Source: a virus. From it: a DNA stretch of 64,000 nucleotides. A program made the translations under genes and the position numbers. The notes under the pieces were generated by a model. It was not told the origin of the DNA. It was given only the letters and a program-made list of their open reading frames with translations, and made no database searches. Of the stretch, positions 33,967 to 41,841 are shown one piece after another (within the stretch, counting starts at the first letter, position 1; each line of letters starts with the position of its first letter). The stretch covers positions 1-64,000 of IMG/VR virus record IMGVR_UViG_3300045936_000212; one strand, 5' to 3'.

Positions 33967-34983
33967 TCATGATGATGCCGGCAGCATCGCCCAGCGGGCG
34001 ACTTCGTCAAAGCGCTCGGCGAATTCCGGCCGGATTTTATATTGCCCGCTGTTGCCCCACATGACCCCGAGCTGCACCAGCGTTTCGGCGCAGCGCGGCG
34101 TGTTGCCCTTCTCTTTGCCCCTTATGCGCTCGATCGTGGCGGCGATCTCCTCGGGCGGCATCCGCTCCGAGACCTCGCCCTGATGGATCAGCCGACCGGC
34201 GAACCGGCGCAGGATGCGCTCGCCATACGCCTCCAACTGGTCGAGTTCAATCTCGGCAAAGCTCCCGACCGGCGGCAGCTCGTCCCCGGCCTTGTCCTCC
34301 TCCTCGGCCTTGCCCTCGGGCTTTTTGAATAATTCCTCGGGGTCGACCCAGCGCATCTCGCCCTTCCCGTCGAACACCGGGGCACGCAGCGGCGGCGGCG
34401 GGTCCTTTGCGGATTTGCGCAATTCCGAAAATCCGACGACCTTGCGCCGCAGCGGCTCCTTCGGGCGGTGTTCCCAGCGGTAGCTGAGCGCCTGCGGTGT
34501 CAGCCTGGGATCGTCGAAATACTGCGGGTGCCGGTTGGCGTAAGCCGTGATCTCGTCGATCTGGCGGCGCAGCGCCACCAGCGTCGAGCGCTGATGCGAC
34601 GGCATCTCGGCGTAGCCCTGGCGCCGGTACCAGTCGCGGATCCAGAGATTGTAGGCGCGCCCGGTGGTGGCTCCGTTCGAGGCCTGGATCGCCTCCTCAC
34701 GCCCGGCCGCGAACTCGCTCACTGTCGCGACGATCGCCGCGAACCCGATCGGCACTCCGAGCGGGTCGCGGGTCGGGGGCGGTGTCTGGGCCTTGGGTTC
34801 GGCCGGCGCGGGCGGGGCGGCGGCGGTGACCCGGCGGGTCGGCGCGGCCTTGTCGCCGCCTATCCCCAGCCGGCGCCGGATCCAACCCTCAAGCGACAGC
34901 CCGAGATTGCGGGCTTCGCCGCGGACGTGGTCGTACTCCCGTTCGTCGAGAGTGATTTCGAATTGGTGTCTGATCGATGCCAT
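33967..34983 (-). CDS. Ribbon-helix-helix-like N-terminal DNA-binding protein
   Basis: 338 residues. The N-terminus (RHQFEITLDEREYDHV then LSLEGWIRRRLG) has the strand-helix-helix pattern of Arc/CopG-type regulators. An Ala/Pro linker, a helical middle (RAYNLWIRDWYRRQGYAEM, STLVALRRQIDEITAYANRH) and a charged region follow. ATG 34983 has AGGAGGAG about ten bases upstream. Two tRNA genes lie just upstream on the same strand. Function unknown beyond likely DNA binding. Confidence 0.6.
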   Translation of the reverse strand: MASIRHQFEITLDEREYDHVRGEARNLGLSLEGWIRRRLGIGGDKAAPTRRVTAAAPPAPAEPKAQTPPPTRDPLGVPIGFAAIVATVSEFAAGREEAIQASNGATTGRAYNLWIRDWYRRQGYAEMPSHQRSTLVALRRQIDEITAYANRHPQYFDDPRLTPQALSYRWEHRPKEPLRRKVVGFSELRKSAKDPPPPLRAPVFDGKGEMRWVDPEELFKKPEGKAEEEDKAGDELPPVGSFAEIELDQLEAYGERILRRFAGRLIHQGEVSERMPPEEIAATIERIRGKEKGNTPRCAETLVQLGVMWGNSGQYKIRPEFAERFDEVARWAMLPASS

Positions 34984-35012
34984 GTTGTTGCGGCTCCTCC
35001 TGTTGTTTGCTC

Positions 35013-35088
35013 TGGCAGGGGTGACCGGAATCGAACCGGCGAATACGGGCTGCACAGGCCCGCGCGTCTACCACTCCGCCACACCCCC
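35013..35088 (-). tRNA. tRNA, anticodon GTG (nominally His), atypical
   Basis: A 76-base cloverleaf on the minus strand: acceptor GGGGGTG/CACCCCT (one G-T pair at position 1-72), three-pair D stem, anticodon stem CGGGC/GCCCG with loop CTGTGCA, short variable region TATTC, T arm GCCGG-TTCGATT-CCGGT, then GCCA with encoded CCA. The anticodon reads GTG. Oddities: C at position 37 where a purine is expected, G at position 73, no extra G-1, and a D arm like that of leucine tRNAs. It may not be charged normally. Confidence 0.78.
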
Positions 35089-35092
35089 TTTC

Positions 35093-35168
35093 TGGTGGAT
35101 CCGACCGGACTCGAACCGGCACATCGGCGCGTTGCAAGCGTCGGCGTCTTCCTTTCCGCCACGGACCC
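35093..35168 (-). tRNA. tRNA, anticodon GCA (nominally Cys), atypical
   Basis: A 76-base cloverleaf four bases upstream of the other tRNA: acceptor GGGTCCG/CGGATCC, D arm GCGG...ACGC, anticodon loop TTGCAAC, stem GACGC/GCGCC with one A-C mismatch, T arm GCCGG-TTCGAGT-CCGGT, then ACCA with encoded CCA. The loop is typical of Cys tRNAs, but position 73 is A where bacterial tRNA-Cys has U. The T and D arms match the neighbour closely, which suggests a local duplication. Confidence 0.78.
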
Positions 35169-35169
35169 G

Positions 35170-35289
35170 TCAAAAAAAACTCCTCACCCAGACGACGGCG
35201 AACCCGATCAAGCCCCACAAGACAAGTGACGCCGCGATGATGACGAGCGCGCCAGCGCCGTCCGTCAGCCTGTCGTCGGCGTGTGTCAT
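35170..35289 (-). CDS. 39-residue membrane peptide
   Basis: An open frame with a good ribosome site (GAGGTGA) before the ATG. A polar N-terminus (THADDRLTDG) is followed by one hydrophobic helix (ALVIIAASLVLWGLIGFAVVW) and a basic, aromatic end. Its stop lies one base before the tRNA gene. Function unknown. Confidence 0.55.
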   Translation of the reverse strand: MTHADDRLTDGAGALVIIAASLVLWGLIGFAVVWVRSFF

Positions 35290-35293
35290 GGCT

Positions 35294-35890
35294 TCACCTC
35301 AGCTCCCGCCTTGCGGCGTCGATCGCGAGGTTGAGGTCGCGCAGCTTGTCGCTGCCTTCGCCCGCCTCGCGCGCCAAGGCCCGATAGACCGCCTCGGCGG
35401 CGGCAAGCGAGCGGGTCTCAATGTCCAGCACCTTGCGCCAGTCGAACGGGCGCTCGGGCGGCGGCAAGGCGCGGGCGCCCTCGACGGCGGCCACCAGCGA
35501 ATAGGCACCGATCTCGTCGACCAGCCGCAGCCGCTCCATCGTGAGACTGAGCGCGCGCACGTTCTGCGGCAGTTCCTCGAACCGGTCGCAGGCCAGCACC
35601 ATCAGCGCCGTGTCGCCGGTCACGTCCTTGCCGGCGAGGGTGAACCACAGCGCCGCACCGGGGTCGGCGTGCGCCTGCGCCCGGCCGACGTGCCAGCTGC
35701 TCAATTGCCAGTCGACGATGCGGGCGTTGCGCTTTACCCGCTGCCAGCGCGTGACCTCGGCCTCGATCGTCGCCATCGCTTGGCTGAAGAGCCGCAGGCT
35801 GTAGCGCCCCTTCTCGCGCCGGTCGGCCGGCGTCCTGGCGCGGCCTGGGGGCCAGGCGAGCGGGTAGGGCGCGGGGAGGGTGGTCGTCAC
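35294..35890 (-). CDS. J-domain-like protein lacking the HPD triad
   Basis: 198 residues from GTG. It matches a family I recall from alphaproteobacterial phages and plasmids: an N-terminus with LAWPPGRARTPADRREKGRYS, a middle with ALWFTLAGKDVTGDTALMVLACDRFEELPQN, and a C-terminal J domain. The J region (DWRKVLDIETRSLAAAEAVYRALAREAGEG, LRDLNLAIDAARREL) keeps helices II and III, but the loop that should hold HPD reads AGEG. It probably cannot stimulate DnaK and may act only as an adaptor. GTGA junction with the next gene. Confidence 0.7.
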   Translation of the reverse strand: MTTTLPAPYPLAWPPGRARTPADRREKGRYSLRLFSQAMATIEAEVTRWQRVKRNARIVDWQLSSWHVGRAQAHADPGAALWFTLAGKDVTGDTALMVLACDRFEELPQNVRALSLTMERLRLVDEIGAYSLVAAVEGARALPPPERPFDWRKVLDIETRSLAAAEAVYRALAREAGEGSDKLRDLNLAIDAARRELR

Positions 35891-36156
35891 CGGAACCGCA
35901 CTCCTTCGCCCTCGGTCGCCCAGATGCCCAGCGACTTGAGCCGTGCCTCGGCCTGGGCCAAGCGTAGCCGTTCACGCTGCAGTTCGAGGCTGAGGTCGCG
36001 CACCTGGCGCTCGGCATTAGCGGCGCGGCGGCGTTGATCGCCGAGTTCCCGGCGCAGCTTGTCGACGCCGCTATCCTCCAGCAGCTTCGCGATCTTCGCG
36101 TGCAGGGCGGCGATCTCGCGCCGTAGTTCCTTGACCCTGACCGGTGTCGTCGTCAT
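35887..36156 (-). CDS. Coiled-coil protein
   Basis: 89 residues, almost wholly heptad-like (VKELRREIAALHAKIAKLLED, RRAANAERQVRDLSLELQRER). ATG 36156 has a G-rich ribosome site nearby. Likely a dimer; function unknown. Confidence 0.65.
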   Translation of the reverse strand: MTTTPVRVKELRREIAALHAKIAKLLEDSGVDKLRRELGDQRRRAANAERQVRDLSLELQRERLRLAQAEARLKSLGIWATEGEGVRFR

Positions 36157-36419
36157 GCGTCCCCCCGACAGGGGATCTTGACGCTGGTCGGGTCGTCGGC
36201 TCGGCCGGCTGCGGTGACGGCACCCTGCCAGCCGCAGATCTCGCAGCGCACCAGCCACGTCCCGACACCGGGCGCGGGGTACTTCAGAAATGCCGTGCAA
36301 AAAACGCTCGCACCCTTGCTGATATCGTGCGCGATGCCGAACGGCCATTTCGGATCAGCAGGCGAGCGAGCCGGTTCTCGGCTGCGCCATTCCCATCGGA
36401 TGATGAACTTGCCGCGCAT
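36153..36419 (-). CDS. Small Cys-containing protein
   Basis: 88 residues. CEIC near residue 62, a Cys near residue 36 and a C-terminal Cys suggest a metal site. The TGATG junction fixes the start at 36419, five codons inside the longest reading. No family recognised, though similar small early-operon proteins (VRCEICGW and DDPTSVKIPC) are common in related phages as I recall. Confidence 0.62.
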   Translation of the reverse strand: MRGKFIIRWEWRSREPARSPADPKWPFGIAHDISKGASVFCTAFLKYPAPGVGTWLVRCEICGWQGAVTAAGRADDPTSVKIPCRGDA

Positions 36420-36670
36420 CACGCCGGCATCCACACGGCGTCGCCGCCGGTCGGCATCATCTCGTCGTGCCTCGCGCGATAATAAGCGCGGCCAGCCGGC
36501 TTGCCGTCCTGTCCCGGCACCGGGATGTAACCGATGGCACCCCAGTCGCGCGCCTCGGTCACCACCATGAAGCAGTAGGCGAGCATCGGGTTCTGGGCGT
36601 TGTCGCCGAGCTGCACGACCTCGCCCACCCGCCAGGGCCGGGCACCGCTGTCGATGTCGTCGCGCGGCAT
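36419..36670 (-). CDS. Unknown 83-residue protein
   Basis: Small beta-rich protein (RVGEVVQLGDNAQNPMLAYC, ARDWGAIGYIPVPG, GRAYYRARHDEM). A recurrent type in early phage operons without known role. Confidence 0.62.
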   Translation of the reverse strand: MPRDDIDSGARPWRVGEVVQLGDNAQNPMLAYCFMVVTEARDWGAIGYIPVPGQDGKPAGRAYYRARHDEMMPTGGDAVWMPA

Positions 36671-36671
36671 C

Positions 36672-36983
36672 TCAAGCCCTCCCGGTCATTTCCGGCTGGC
36701 CTTCGAACCGGGCGATCATCTCCTTCATCAGGTTGACGACATCGCGCCTGTCGGCCCCGTTCGACATGTAGTTGCAGCGCCCCGTGTGATCGTCGAACGG
36801 GAAGACCATCAGGACGAACCCAACTTTCCGAGCACCGCCCTTGGCGTCGCCGTTGAAGAACTCGTCGACGGCGTGCGCCACCGCCGTCATCTTCTCGTGG
36901 TACTCGGCCTCGACCGGCGCATCGCCCAGGCGATCCTGCGGCTGCTGCTGCCGGAACTCGCGCCGTCGCTTGCTCTCGCCCAT
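36672..36983 (-). CDS. MGESKRRR-type small protein
   Basis: 103 residues starting MGESKRRREFRQQQ, then a helical segment (EAEYHEKMTAVAHAVDEFFNGD) and a beta part (VGFVLMVFPFDDHTGRCNYMSNGAD) ending in an amphipathic helix. The N-terminal motif is shared with the next upstream gene (MGEAKRRRR), implying a common binding site for a partner. Function unknown. Confidence 0.68.
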   Translation of the reverse strand: MGESKRRREFRQQQPQDRLGDAPVEAEYHEKMTAVAHAVDEFFNGDAKGGARKVGFVLMVFPFDDHTGRCNYMSNGADRRDVVNLMKEMIARFEGQPEMTGRA

Positions 36984-37360
36984 CAGTTCGGTTTCCCTCG
37001 TCGGTGCAGATCGCCGTAGAGCGCATTGGCGGCGTCGTTCGCTTGGGCGGTCTCTTTGAGGAACGGCGCTGCCTCTTCCAGCGTCAGCCAGGCGCTGCGC
37101 CCGAGATCGATGCTCCATTCGGTCGCGCCGCAGATCGCGCACCACGGGTTGATGGCTTTCGCCTCCAAGGCCTGCCGGGTCTCCTCGCGCAGCGGCTCGA
37201 CCAATCTTTCCTCGGCTTCCTCGCGGGTCGCGGCCTCGCCGGCCGCCGCCATGATGCAGTGGCGCTGCGGGCACAGGCACTGCGCGATCCACACCCGCAC
37301 CACCGGGGCGGTGGTCGCATCGTCTGGGAAGGCGCGCCGCCGTCGCTTGGCTTCACCCAC
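36983..37360 (-). CDS. MGEAKRRR-type small protein with Cys pairs
   Basis: 125 residues from GTG, starting MGEAKRRRRAFPDD. Cys residues in CLCPQRHC and CAIC could bind zinc. Helical middle (EAATREEAEERLVEPLREETRQ). The shared N-terminal motif with the neighbouring gene is the main feature. Function unknown. Confidence 0.66.
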   Translation of the reverse strand: MGEAKRRRRAFPDDATTAPVVRVWIAQCLCPQRHCIMAAAGEAATREEAEERLVEPLREETRQALEAKAINPWCAICGATEWSIDLGRSAWLTLEEAAPFLKETAQANDAANALYGDLHRRGKPN

Positions 37361-37550
37361 CGGTCTTCTCCCGGTGCTTGGCGGCGTCCCATTCCATGAC
37401 GTGCTTCAGGAAGAGCAGGTCATCTTCCGACCAATGCTGCATCAGCTCCGGATCCTCTTTGATCTCGCGGTCGAGCTCAGTCACCACATCGCGGAACCGT
37501 TCATACGGGGTCAGCGATCTGGCCCGCAGGCGTTCCGCCTTGGTCAGCAC
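37353..37550 (-). CDS. Unknown 65-residue helical protein
   Basis: GTG start at 37550 overlaps the previous stop by seven bases; longer readings are shadows. The protein is helical and charged (LTPYERFRDVVTELDREIKED, DDLLFLKHVMEWDAAKHRE). Confidence 0.55.
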   Translation of the reverse strand: MLTKAERLRARSLTPYERFRDVVTELDREIKEDPELMQHWSEDDLLFLKHVMEWDAAKHREKTGG

Positions 37551-37852
37551 CTCGGCCTCGCCCGGTAATGCTCGATCAGCGACGCCACGGTCTGTTGATG
37601 GAGTGCGAGCATGTCGGCCTGTAGTTCCTGCGTCGCCTCCGGGTTGTCCTCGACGCGGTGACCATCGATCCAAATCGCCACGAGGTCGGCGAGGATGGCC
37701 CCCTGTAAGAGGCTACCCTTGCCGGCGAGCAGCGGTTTGATCTGCTCCACCGCAGCATCCGAGTCTTCGCGCAGCTTCTCGATGCCGCCGGCATCCGCCA
37801 GCAACTCGCTAAGTTCGCGCAGCGGCTCCGAGACGGCAGCGGGTGCGGTCAT
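37544..37852 (-). CDS. Unknown 102-residue helical protein
   Basis: All-helical, acidic (LRELSELLADAGGIEKLRED, GAILADLVAIWIDG, ADMLALHQQTVASLIEHYRAR). Coupled by ATGA to the RecT-like gene; may act with it. No family recognised. Confidence 0.64.
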   Translation of the reverse strand: MTAPAAVSEPLRELSELLADAGGIEKLREDSDAAVEQIKPLLAGKGSLLQGAILADLVAIWIDGHRVEDNPEATQELQADMLALHQQTVASLIEHYRARPRC

Positions 37853-39414
37853 GGCCGCAGCCTTGCGAAGGTCGCCTCGATCGCCTGGTCGAGTTCGTCG
37901 ATATCCGGTTTGGCGACCGCCGAGCGGGCCTGCTCGATGTTCGCGGCGTTGTCGCCCAGGAGGTAGGCGAGGTCGTCGCTCGAGGTCTGCTGCTTGACCT
38001 TGGGAATGAGGAGGCCGCGCACATAGGTGCGGTAGTCGGGCTTGCCGCGCGACATCGGCGGCGGTCCGATGAACTTGCTCTGACGCTCGCCCGCCTCAGA
38101 AGGGGATGCAGGTGTCGTCGCAGTCGGGCCAGGACCAGCCGGTGAACTCGCTCCAGCCGCGACCGTCGGCGCGGGGGAGCCGCCCATAACGTCCTGGCTC
38201 GTGCCCGACGCGGCAGCGACCTGGGTAGGAGGGCGCGCGGGATCCATCCGCTGCGAACCGACATCGACGACTTCCGCCGGCGGCATTGCGAGACGCTGGC
38301 CGGGCGGCAGGTCGCCGGGGAAGCGGTCGTCCTCGGGGATGGGCGCAGTGGCGGCGGGCGGTGGTGCAGGAGCCACCTCGGCGGGGCGCGACGGCTCGGT
38401 GGGCGGCGGCGCGCTCTGGCCCTCTGGCGGCGATCCTGGCGGCTCTGAGGGGGTCACCCGCCCCGGCTCGGTATGGGCCGGGTCTGGCACCGGGGCGGGC
38501 GCCTCCGTCCGGGGTGCGGACGGAGCCGGTGGCGGGAACTCGGCGAGCAGCATAGCGCCGGCCTCGCCCAGTTGCGTCATGACGTCGGCGTTGTTCTCGA
38601 TGGCGGCTTCCAGCATCTTCGCCCCGGCCCGGCGGGCGCCGGTCAGGACGGTGCGCAGCGCATCGAGCGCGTTCGCTCCAGCCTCGAACTCAAAGACCTC
38701 GCCGTCGAGCGCCACCACGGCAAAGAGTTCCGGCTCGGGTTCGGGTTCCGGTTCGTGGTAGTCGCTGCGCTGCGGCTCCGGGGTCTCCGGTTCCATGTCG
38801 ATGACATCGCCCATCTCTTCCGGGGCATAGATGCCCAAGAGGATCTCGGGGACGTAGCGGCGCGCCCAGGCGCGTGTCGTGTAGTAGTAGAGCTGCTGGT
38901 CGCGGTCGGCGCTCCACAAGGGCGAGTTCTTAACCGCGATCTCCTCGACGGTTGGCGATTCGTACTCGAAGGGTTCTTCCTCCCCCTTGATGTAGCCGAT
39001 GATCTTGCACTTGCGCTTTGGGCCTTGGCCTTCGTAGACCGGCCGCAGCCGCTTCTGCAGGACGCCCGAGGAGGTGACGATGGCGTGGATCAGCTGCGCC
39101 TCGTAGCTGATCTGCTCGTCGCCCGATTTCGACTTCGTGATGTAGGCCTTGTTGGCCCAGGCGAAGGGGTCGCCGCCGCAACGGAAGGCCTGTAGCGCGA
39201 CGGCGAGACAGGCACCGGGGTTGCCGCGAAAGCCGGGGCGCACGCAGAAATCGGAGACCGCCATCATCTTGGCGAACTCCATGATCTCGCCGACATTGCG
39301 CGGCATGATGGTAAAGGTGCCGGCAGTCGAGCGGCTGATCGCCAGGTTGCCGGCGACCTCGCGGTCGATGTTGCGCTCGATCCGCGCCAGCCGGCCTTCC
39401 GTCTGGGTCTGCAT
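37849..39414 (-). CDS. RecT-like single-strand annealing protein with long Pro-rich tail
   Basis: 521 residues. Residues about 35-225 match RecT-type recombinases of alphaproteobacterial phages: FAKMMAVSDFCVRPGFRGNPG, LQAFRCGGDPFAWANKAYITKS, ISYEAQLIHAIV, KNSPLWSADRDQQLYYYTTRAWARRYVPE and LGIYAPEEM. It anneals complementary DNA for recombination and possibly replication. The C-terminal 280 residues are Pro/Ala/Glu-rich with a short helical end (DYRTYVRGLLIPKVKQQ) that may bind a partner such as SSB. No exonuclease partner is recognised nearby. Typical RecT is about 270-370 residues. Confidence 0.82.
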   Translation of the reverse strand: MQTQTEGRLARIERNIDREVAGNLAISRSTAGTFTIMPRNVGEIMEFAKMMAVSDFCVRPGFRGNPGACLAVALQAFRCGGDPFAWANKAYITKSKSGDEQISYEAQLIHAIVTSSGVLQKRLRPVYEGQGPKRKCKIIGYIKGEEEPFEYESPTVEEIAVKNSPLWSADRDQQLYYYTTRAWARRYVPEILLGIYAPEEMGDVIDMEPETPEPQRSDYHEPEPEPEPELFAVVALDGEVFEFEAGANALDALRTVLTGARRAGAKMLEAAIENNADVMTQLGEAGAMLLAEFPPPAPSAPRTEAPAPVPDPAHTEPGRVTPSEPPGSPPEGQSAPPPTEPSRPAEVAPAPPPAATAPIPEDDRFPGDLPPGQRLAMPPAEVVDVGSQRMDPARPPTQVAAASGTSQDVMGGSPAPTVAAGASSPAGPGPTATTPASPSEAGERQSKFIGPPPMSRGKPDYRTYVRGLLIPKVKQQTSSDDLAYLLGDNAANIEQARSAVAKPDIDELDQAIEATFARLRP

Positions 39415-39671
39415 CAGCGGGCCTCCTCGGTGTGCGGCAGCGAGACGCCGCGGGTCTCGATCAGCTTCTGGTGCACCTCGCGAATGAGGCGCAGCTCCTC
39501 GACCCGCACGAGGTGCTCAAGGTCGACGCGGTAATGCCGCGAGATGGCGAGATCGAGCGCCTCCAGAAAATCCCCGATCGAGAGGATCCGGTTGTTGATG
39601 ATGGCGCGGATGCCTTCCGCCGCCAGTTCGACCCGCGGGTTGGCGTGCGGGTCCATGACCGATGTCGCCAT
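39414..39671 (-). CDS. Unknown 85-residue protein upstream of RecT
   Basis: Mainly helical (AAEGIRAIINNRILSIGDFLE, VDLEHLVRVEELRLIREVHQ). ATG 39671 has GGAGAG five bases upstream. TGATG junction with the RecT-like gene. Confidence 0.65.
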   Translation of the reverse strand: MATSVMDPHANPRVELAAEGIRAIINNRILSIGDFLEALDLAISRHYRVDLEHLVRVEELRLIREVHQKLIETRGVSLPHTEEAR

Positions 39672-39687
39672 GTTCTCTCCCCCCCTG

Positions 39688-40179
39688 TTACGGCAGGATC
39701 CCGTCGATGATCCGGCCGGAAAATCCATCCCCAGCAATCGGGCTCTCGACCAATGAGATGATCCGCCCGCCCGGCCGGTTGCGGACGATCTGCCAGCAAC
39801 AGGCTTCCCGATCCTTGCCGTTGGTGGCGACCGCGACGACGACCTCGCGGCGCTGCGGATCCTCGGACGCCGGCAGATCGAACTGCGGCCGGGCTATCGG
39901 GCGGCTCGCCATCCAGACTTCGGCGACAAAGGAGAGCGCCGTCGCGCCGAACTCGCGGGCGCGCTTTTTGACCGCCAGGATCGCCAACTGTTTTTCGAAC
40001 CCGCTGCGCCAGACGCAGCCGATCACTTCGATCTCGATGTCGTCGTCCGGGCCGGGGCGCAGCAGCAGGTAGGTGGACAGGAGTTCCTTCTGACCCTCCT
40101 TGATCAGGATCTTCTCGGCGTGCTCGCCGGCCAGCCGCACCAGCCCCTTCAGATCCGATGGCGAAATCTTGACGGTCAT
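39688..40179 (-). CDS. Unknown 163-residue protein in the recombination block
   Basis: Soluble alpha/beta protein (LRPGPDDDIEIEVIGCVW, AILAVKKRAREFGATALSFVAE, EVVVAVATNGKDREACCWQIV). No family recognised. ATGA overlap with the 59-residue gene upstream. Confidence 0.66.
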   Translation of the reverse strand: MTVKISPSDLKGLVRLAGEHAEKILIKEGQKELLSTYLLLRPGPDDDIEIEVIGCVWRSGFEKQLAILAVKKRAREFGATALSFVAEVWMASRPIARPQFDLPASEDPQRREVVVAVATNGKDREACCWQIVRNRPGGRIISLVESPIAGDGFSGRIIDGILP

Positions 40180-40355
40180 CCTGCCTCCTCGGGGGTGTCC
40201 GGTTCGCGGCGCTCGATCGCATCCGCCTCGCGCTCCAGCTTCTCGGCGACCTCGATCATCAATTGATCGGCGCGGTGCCCGCCGGTCGTCGGCACAGCGG
40301 CGGCGCGGCGGATGAACTCGGCTTGGCGACGCAATTTGGCGGCGGTTTCGTTCAT
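40176..40355 (-). CDS. Unknown 59-residue helical protein
   Basis: Helical and charged (AAKLRRQAEFIRRAAAV, DQLMIEVAEKLEREADAIERR). Start at 40355; the longer upstream reading is a shadow of the next gene. Confidence 0.6.
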   Translation of the reverse strand: MNETAAKLRRQAEFIRRAAAVPTTGGHRADQLMIEVAEKLEREADAIERREPDTPEEAG

Positions 40356-40372
40356 GGCTTGGCTCTGTGGTG

Positions 40373-41293
40373 CTACCGGCGGACGGCGACGCCGCCCGCT
40401 TCGACGCGGGCCTCGATGCCGGGGATGGCGACGCCGCGCGCCACGGCGTCGGTGCCGAGCGATTTGAGGTAGGCCCCGATCATGGTCCGGGTCGCGTGCT
40501 CGACCTTGCCGCGGTGCCCCGGCTGTTGGATCAGCCAGGCGAGGGTGGCGGCGAGATCGGTGATCTCGAAGACGATCTCGCGGCGGCGCGCGATCTGGCC
40601 GAGATGCGAGCGCAGCGGCTCCGGCCGCACCGCCTCGGCCCGGTGCGCGGCGCGCTCGGCTTCCTCGCGGGCCTTGGCCGCCGCCAGTTCGGCATTGATC
40701 TGCCCCTGGCCCTGGGCGGCAGCCTCGCGGGCCGTCTTCTCGGCCTCGGCGGCGGCGAGTTCGCGCTGGCGCTGCTCCTCGCGCAGGCGGGCCTGCTCGG
40801 CCTGGGCGGCGGCGCGCTGCTTGTCGTCCCAGACCTTCAGCATGCCCTTGAGACCGCCGCGCCCGTTGTCGCCCTCGCGCGCCAGCTTCAAGGCATGCGC
40901 GATGTCGCCGAACGTCCGGTTGATCAGCGCGGTCGCATCGCGGTAGGGCAGCGAGCGCTGCAGCCGGGCGGCATTGATCTCGTCTTCGAGGTCTTTGCAT
41001 TTGACCCCGAGGTCGAGCGCCGTCCGGGCGCCCTCGGCGTTGCGGATCACCGCCTTCTCGGCCAGCCCCAGCGCCTCGGCGGCGCGCACCCGGAAGGGTT
41101 CGAGCTCGGACTCCAGCGCCTCCGACAGCGGCGGCCGGTTGTGCCCCAGCCCCGGCGCGCGGGCCTTTAGCGCCGCTAGCGCGAGGTTCTGATCCTCGCT
41201 GCCGTCGGGCCACGCCAGGATGGCGGCGGCGACCTCCTGATTGGAGAGGTGCGCATAGGGGTCGAGGTCGGGCAGCTCGGCGGTGTTGGTCAT
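40373..41293 (-). CDS. Coiled-coil protein associated with the RecT block
   Basis: 306 residues. A conserved-looking GLGHNRPPLSEALE near residue 50 is followed by a long basic/acidic coiled coil (DDKQRAAAQAEQARLREEQR, residues about 155-230) and a C-terminal globular part (LAWLIQQPGHRGKVEHATRTM). The GHNRPP motif is common in phage early proteins encoded beside recombination genes, as I recall. ATGA overlap with the YkgJ-like gene. Confidence 0.7.
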   Translation of the reverse strand: MTNTAELPDLDPYAHLSNQEVAAAILAWPDGSEDQNLALAALKARAPGLGHNRPPLSEALESELEPFRVRAAEALGLAEKAVIRNAEGARTALDLGVKCKDLEDEINAARLQRSLPYRDATALINRTFGDIAHALKLAREGDNGRGGLKGMLKVWDDKQRAAAQAEQARLREEQRQRELAAAEAEKTAREAAAQGQGQINAELAAAKAREEAERAAHRAEAVRPEPLRSHLGQIARRREIVFEITDLAATLAWLIQQPGHRGKVEHATRTMIGAYLKSLGTDAVARGVAIPGIEARVEAGGVAVRR

Positions 41294-41841
41294 GCAGGCA
41301 GTCCCAGCTTGTCGAGCATCAGGTTGCCGGAGGGGCTTTTGGCGACCGTCCCGTGGTAGATGAAGTGCCAGCGCTGCGGCCGGGCGGCGTCAAAGACGGG
41401 GGCAAAGGCGGCGAGGCCTTCGGCGCTGCCGAACCGCACCAGCATCGCGATACCGGCCTCGGCCTGCTTCTCGGCGTAGGCCATCAGCGCCGGATCGCGC
41501 CACGCGTCGCGGAAAGCCGGATCGACCCAGACCTGAAAGACCTGCACCTCGGTGACTTCGCCGGTCTCGTTGTGGGTCAGCTTGATCAGGTCGGGCAAGA
41601 GATCGAGGACGTAGTGCGAGCGATCCGGGCGCTTGAGTTTGGCGGTCGCCGGATCGACCAGCCAGCGGCAGTTCCACAGGGCGCAGGAGGGCGGCATCTG
41701 CGGCCGGTGATAGACCCGGCACTTCCCCATGCCCTGGTGGCGGCAGCGCTCGCCGGCACCCTTCGCCAGTTCGCGCACCGGCAAGAGCTTGCAGCACAGG
41801 GTGCAGCCGCCGCAGCGGCGTTTCATCGTCGCCTGGGTCAT
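41290..41841 (-). CDS. YkgJ-like cysteine-cluster (zinc/iron-chelating) protein
   Basis: 183 residues. The N-terminal half carries CGGCTLCCKLLPV, CRHQGMGKCRVYHRPQMP and CALWNCRW, the CxxCxxCC-type cluster of YkgJ-family proteins. The C-terminal half is an alpha/beta domain (EVTEVQVFQVWVDPAFRDAW). Such proteins bind zinc or an Fe-S cluster; their phage role is unknown. ATG 41841 with GGAGG six bases upstream. Confidence 0.8.
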   Translation of the reverse strand: MTQATMKRRCGGCTLCCKLLPVRELAKGAGERCRHQGMGKCRVYHRPQMPPSCALWNCRWLVDPATAKLKRPDRSHYVLDLLPDLIKLTHNETGEVTEVQVFQVWVDPAFRDAWRDPALMAYAEKQAEAGIAMLVRFGSAEGLAAFAPVFDAARPQRWHFIYHGTVAKSPSGNLMLDKLGLPA

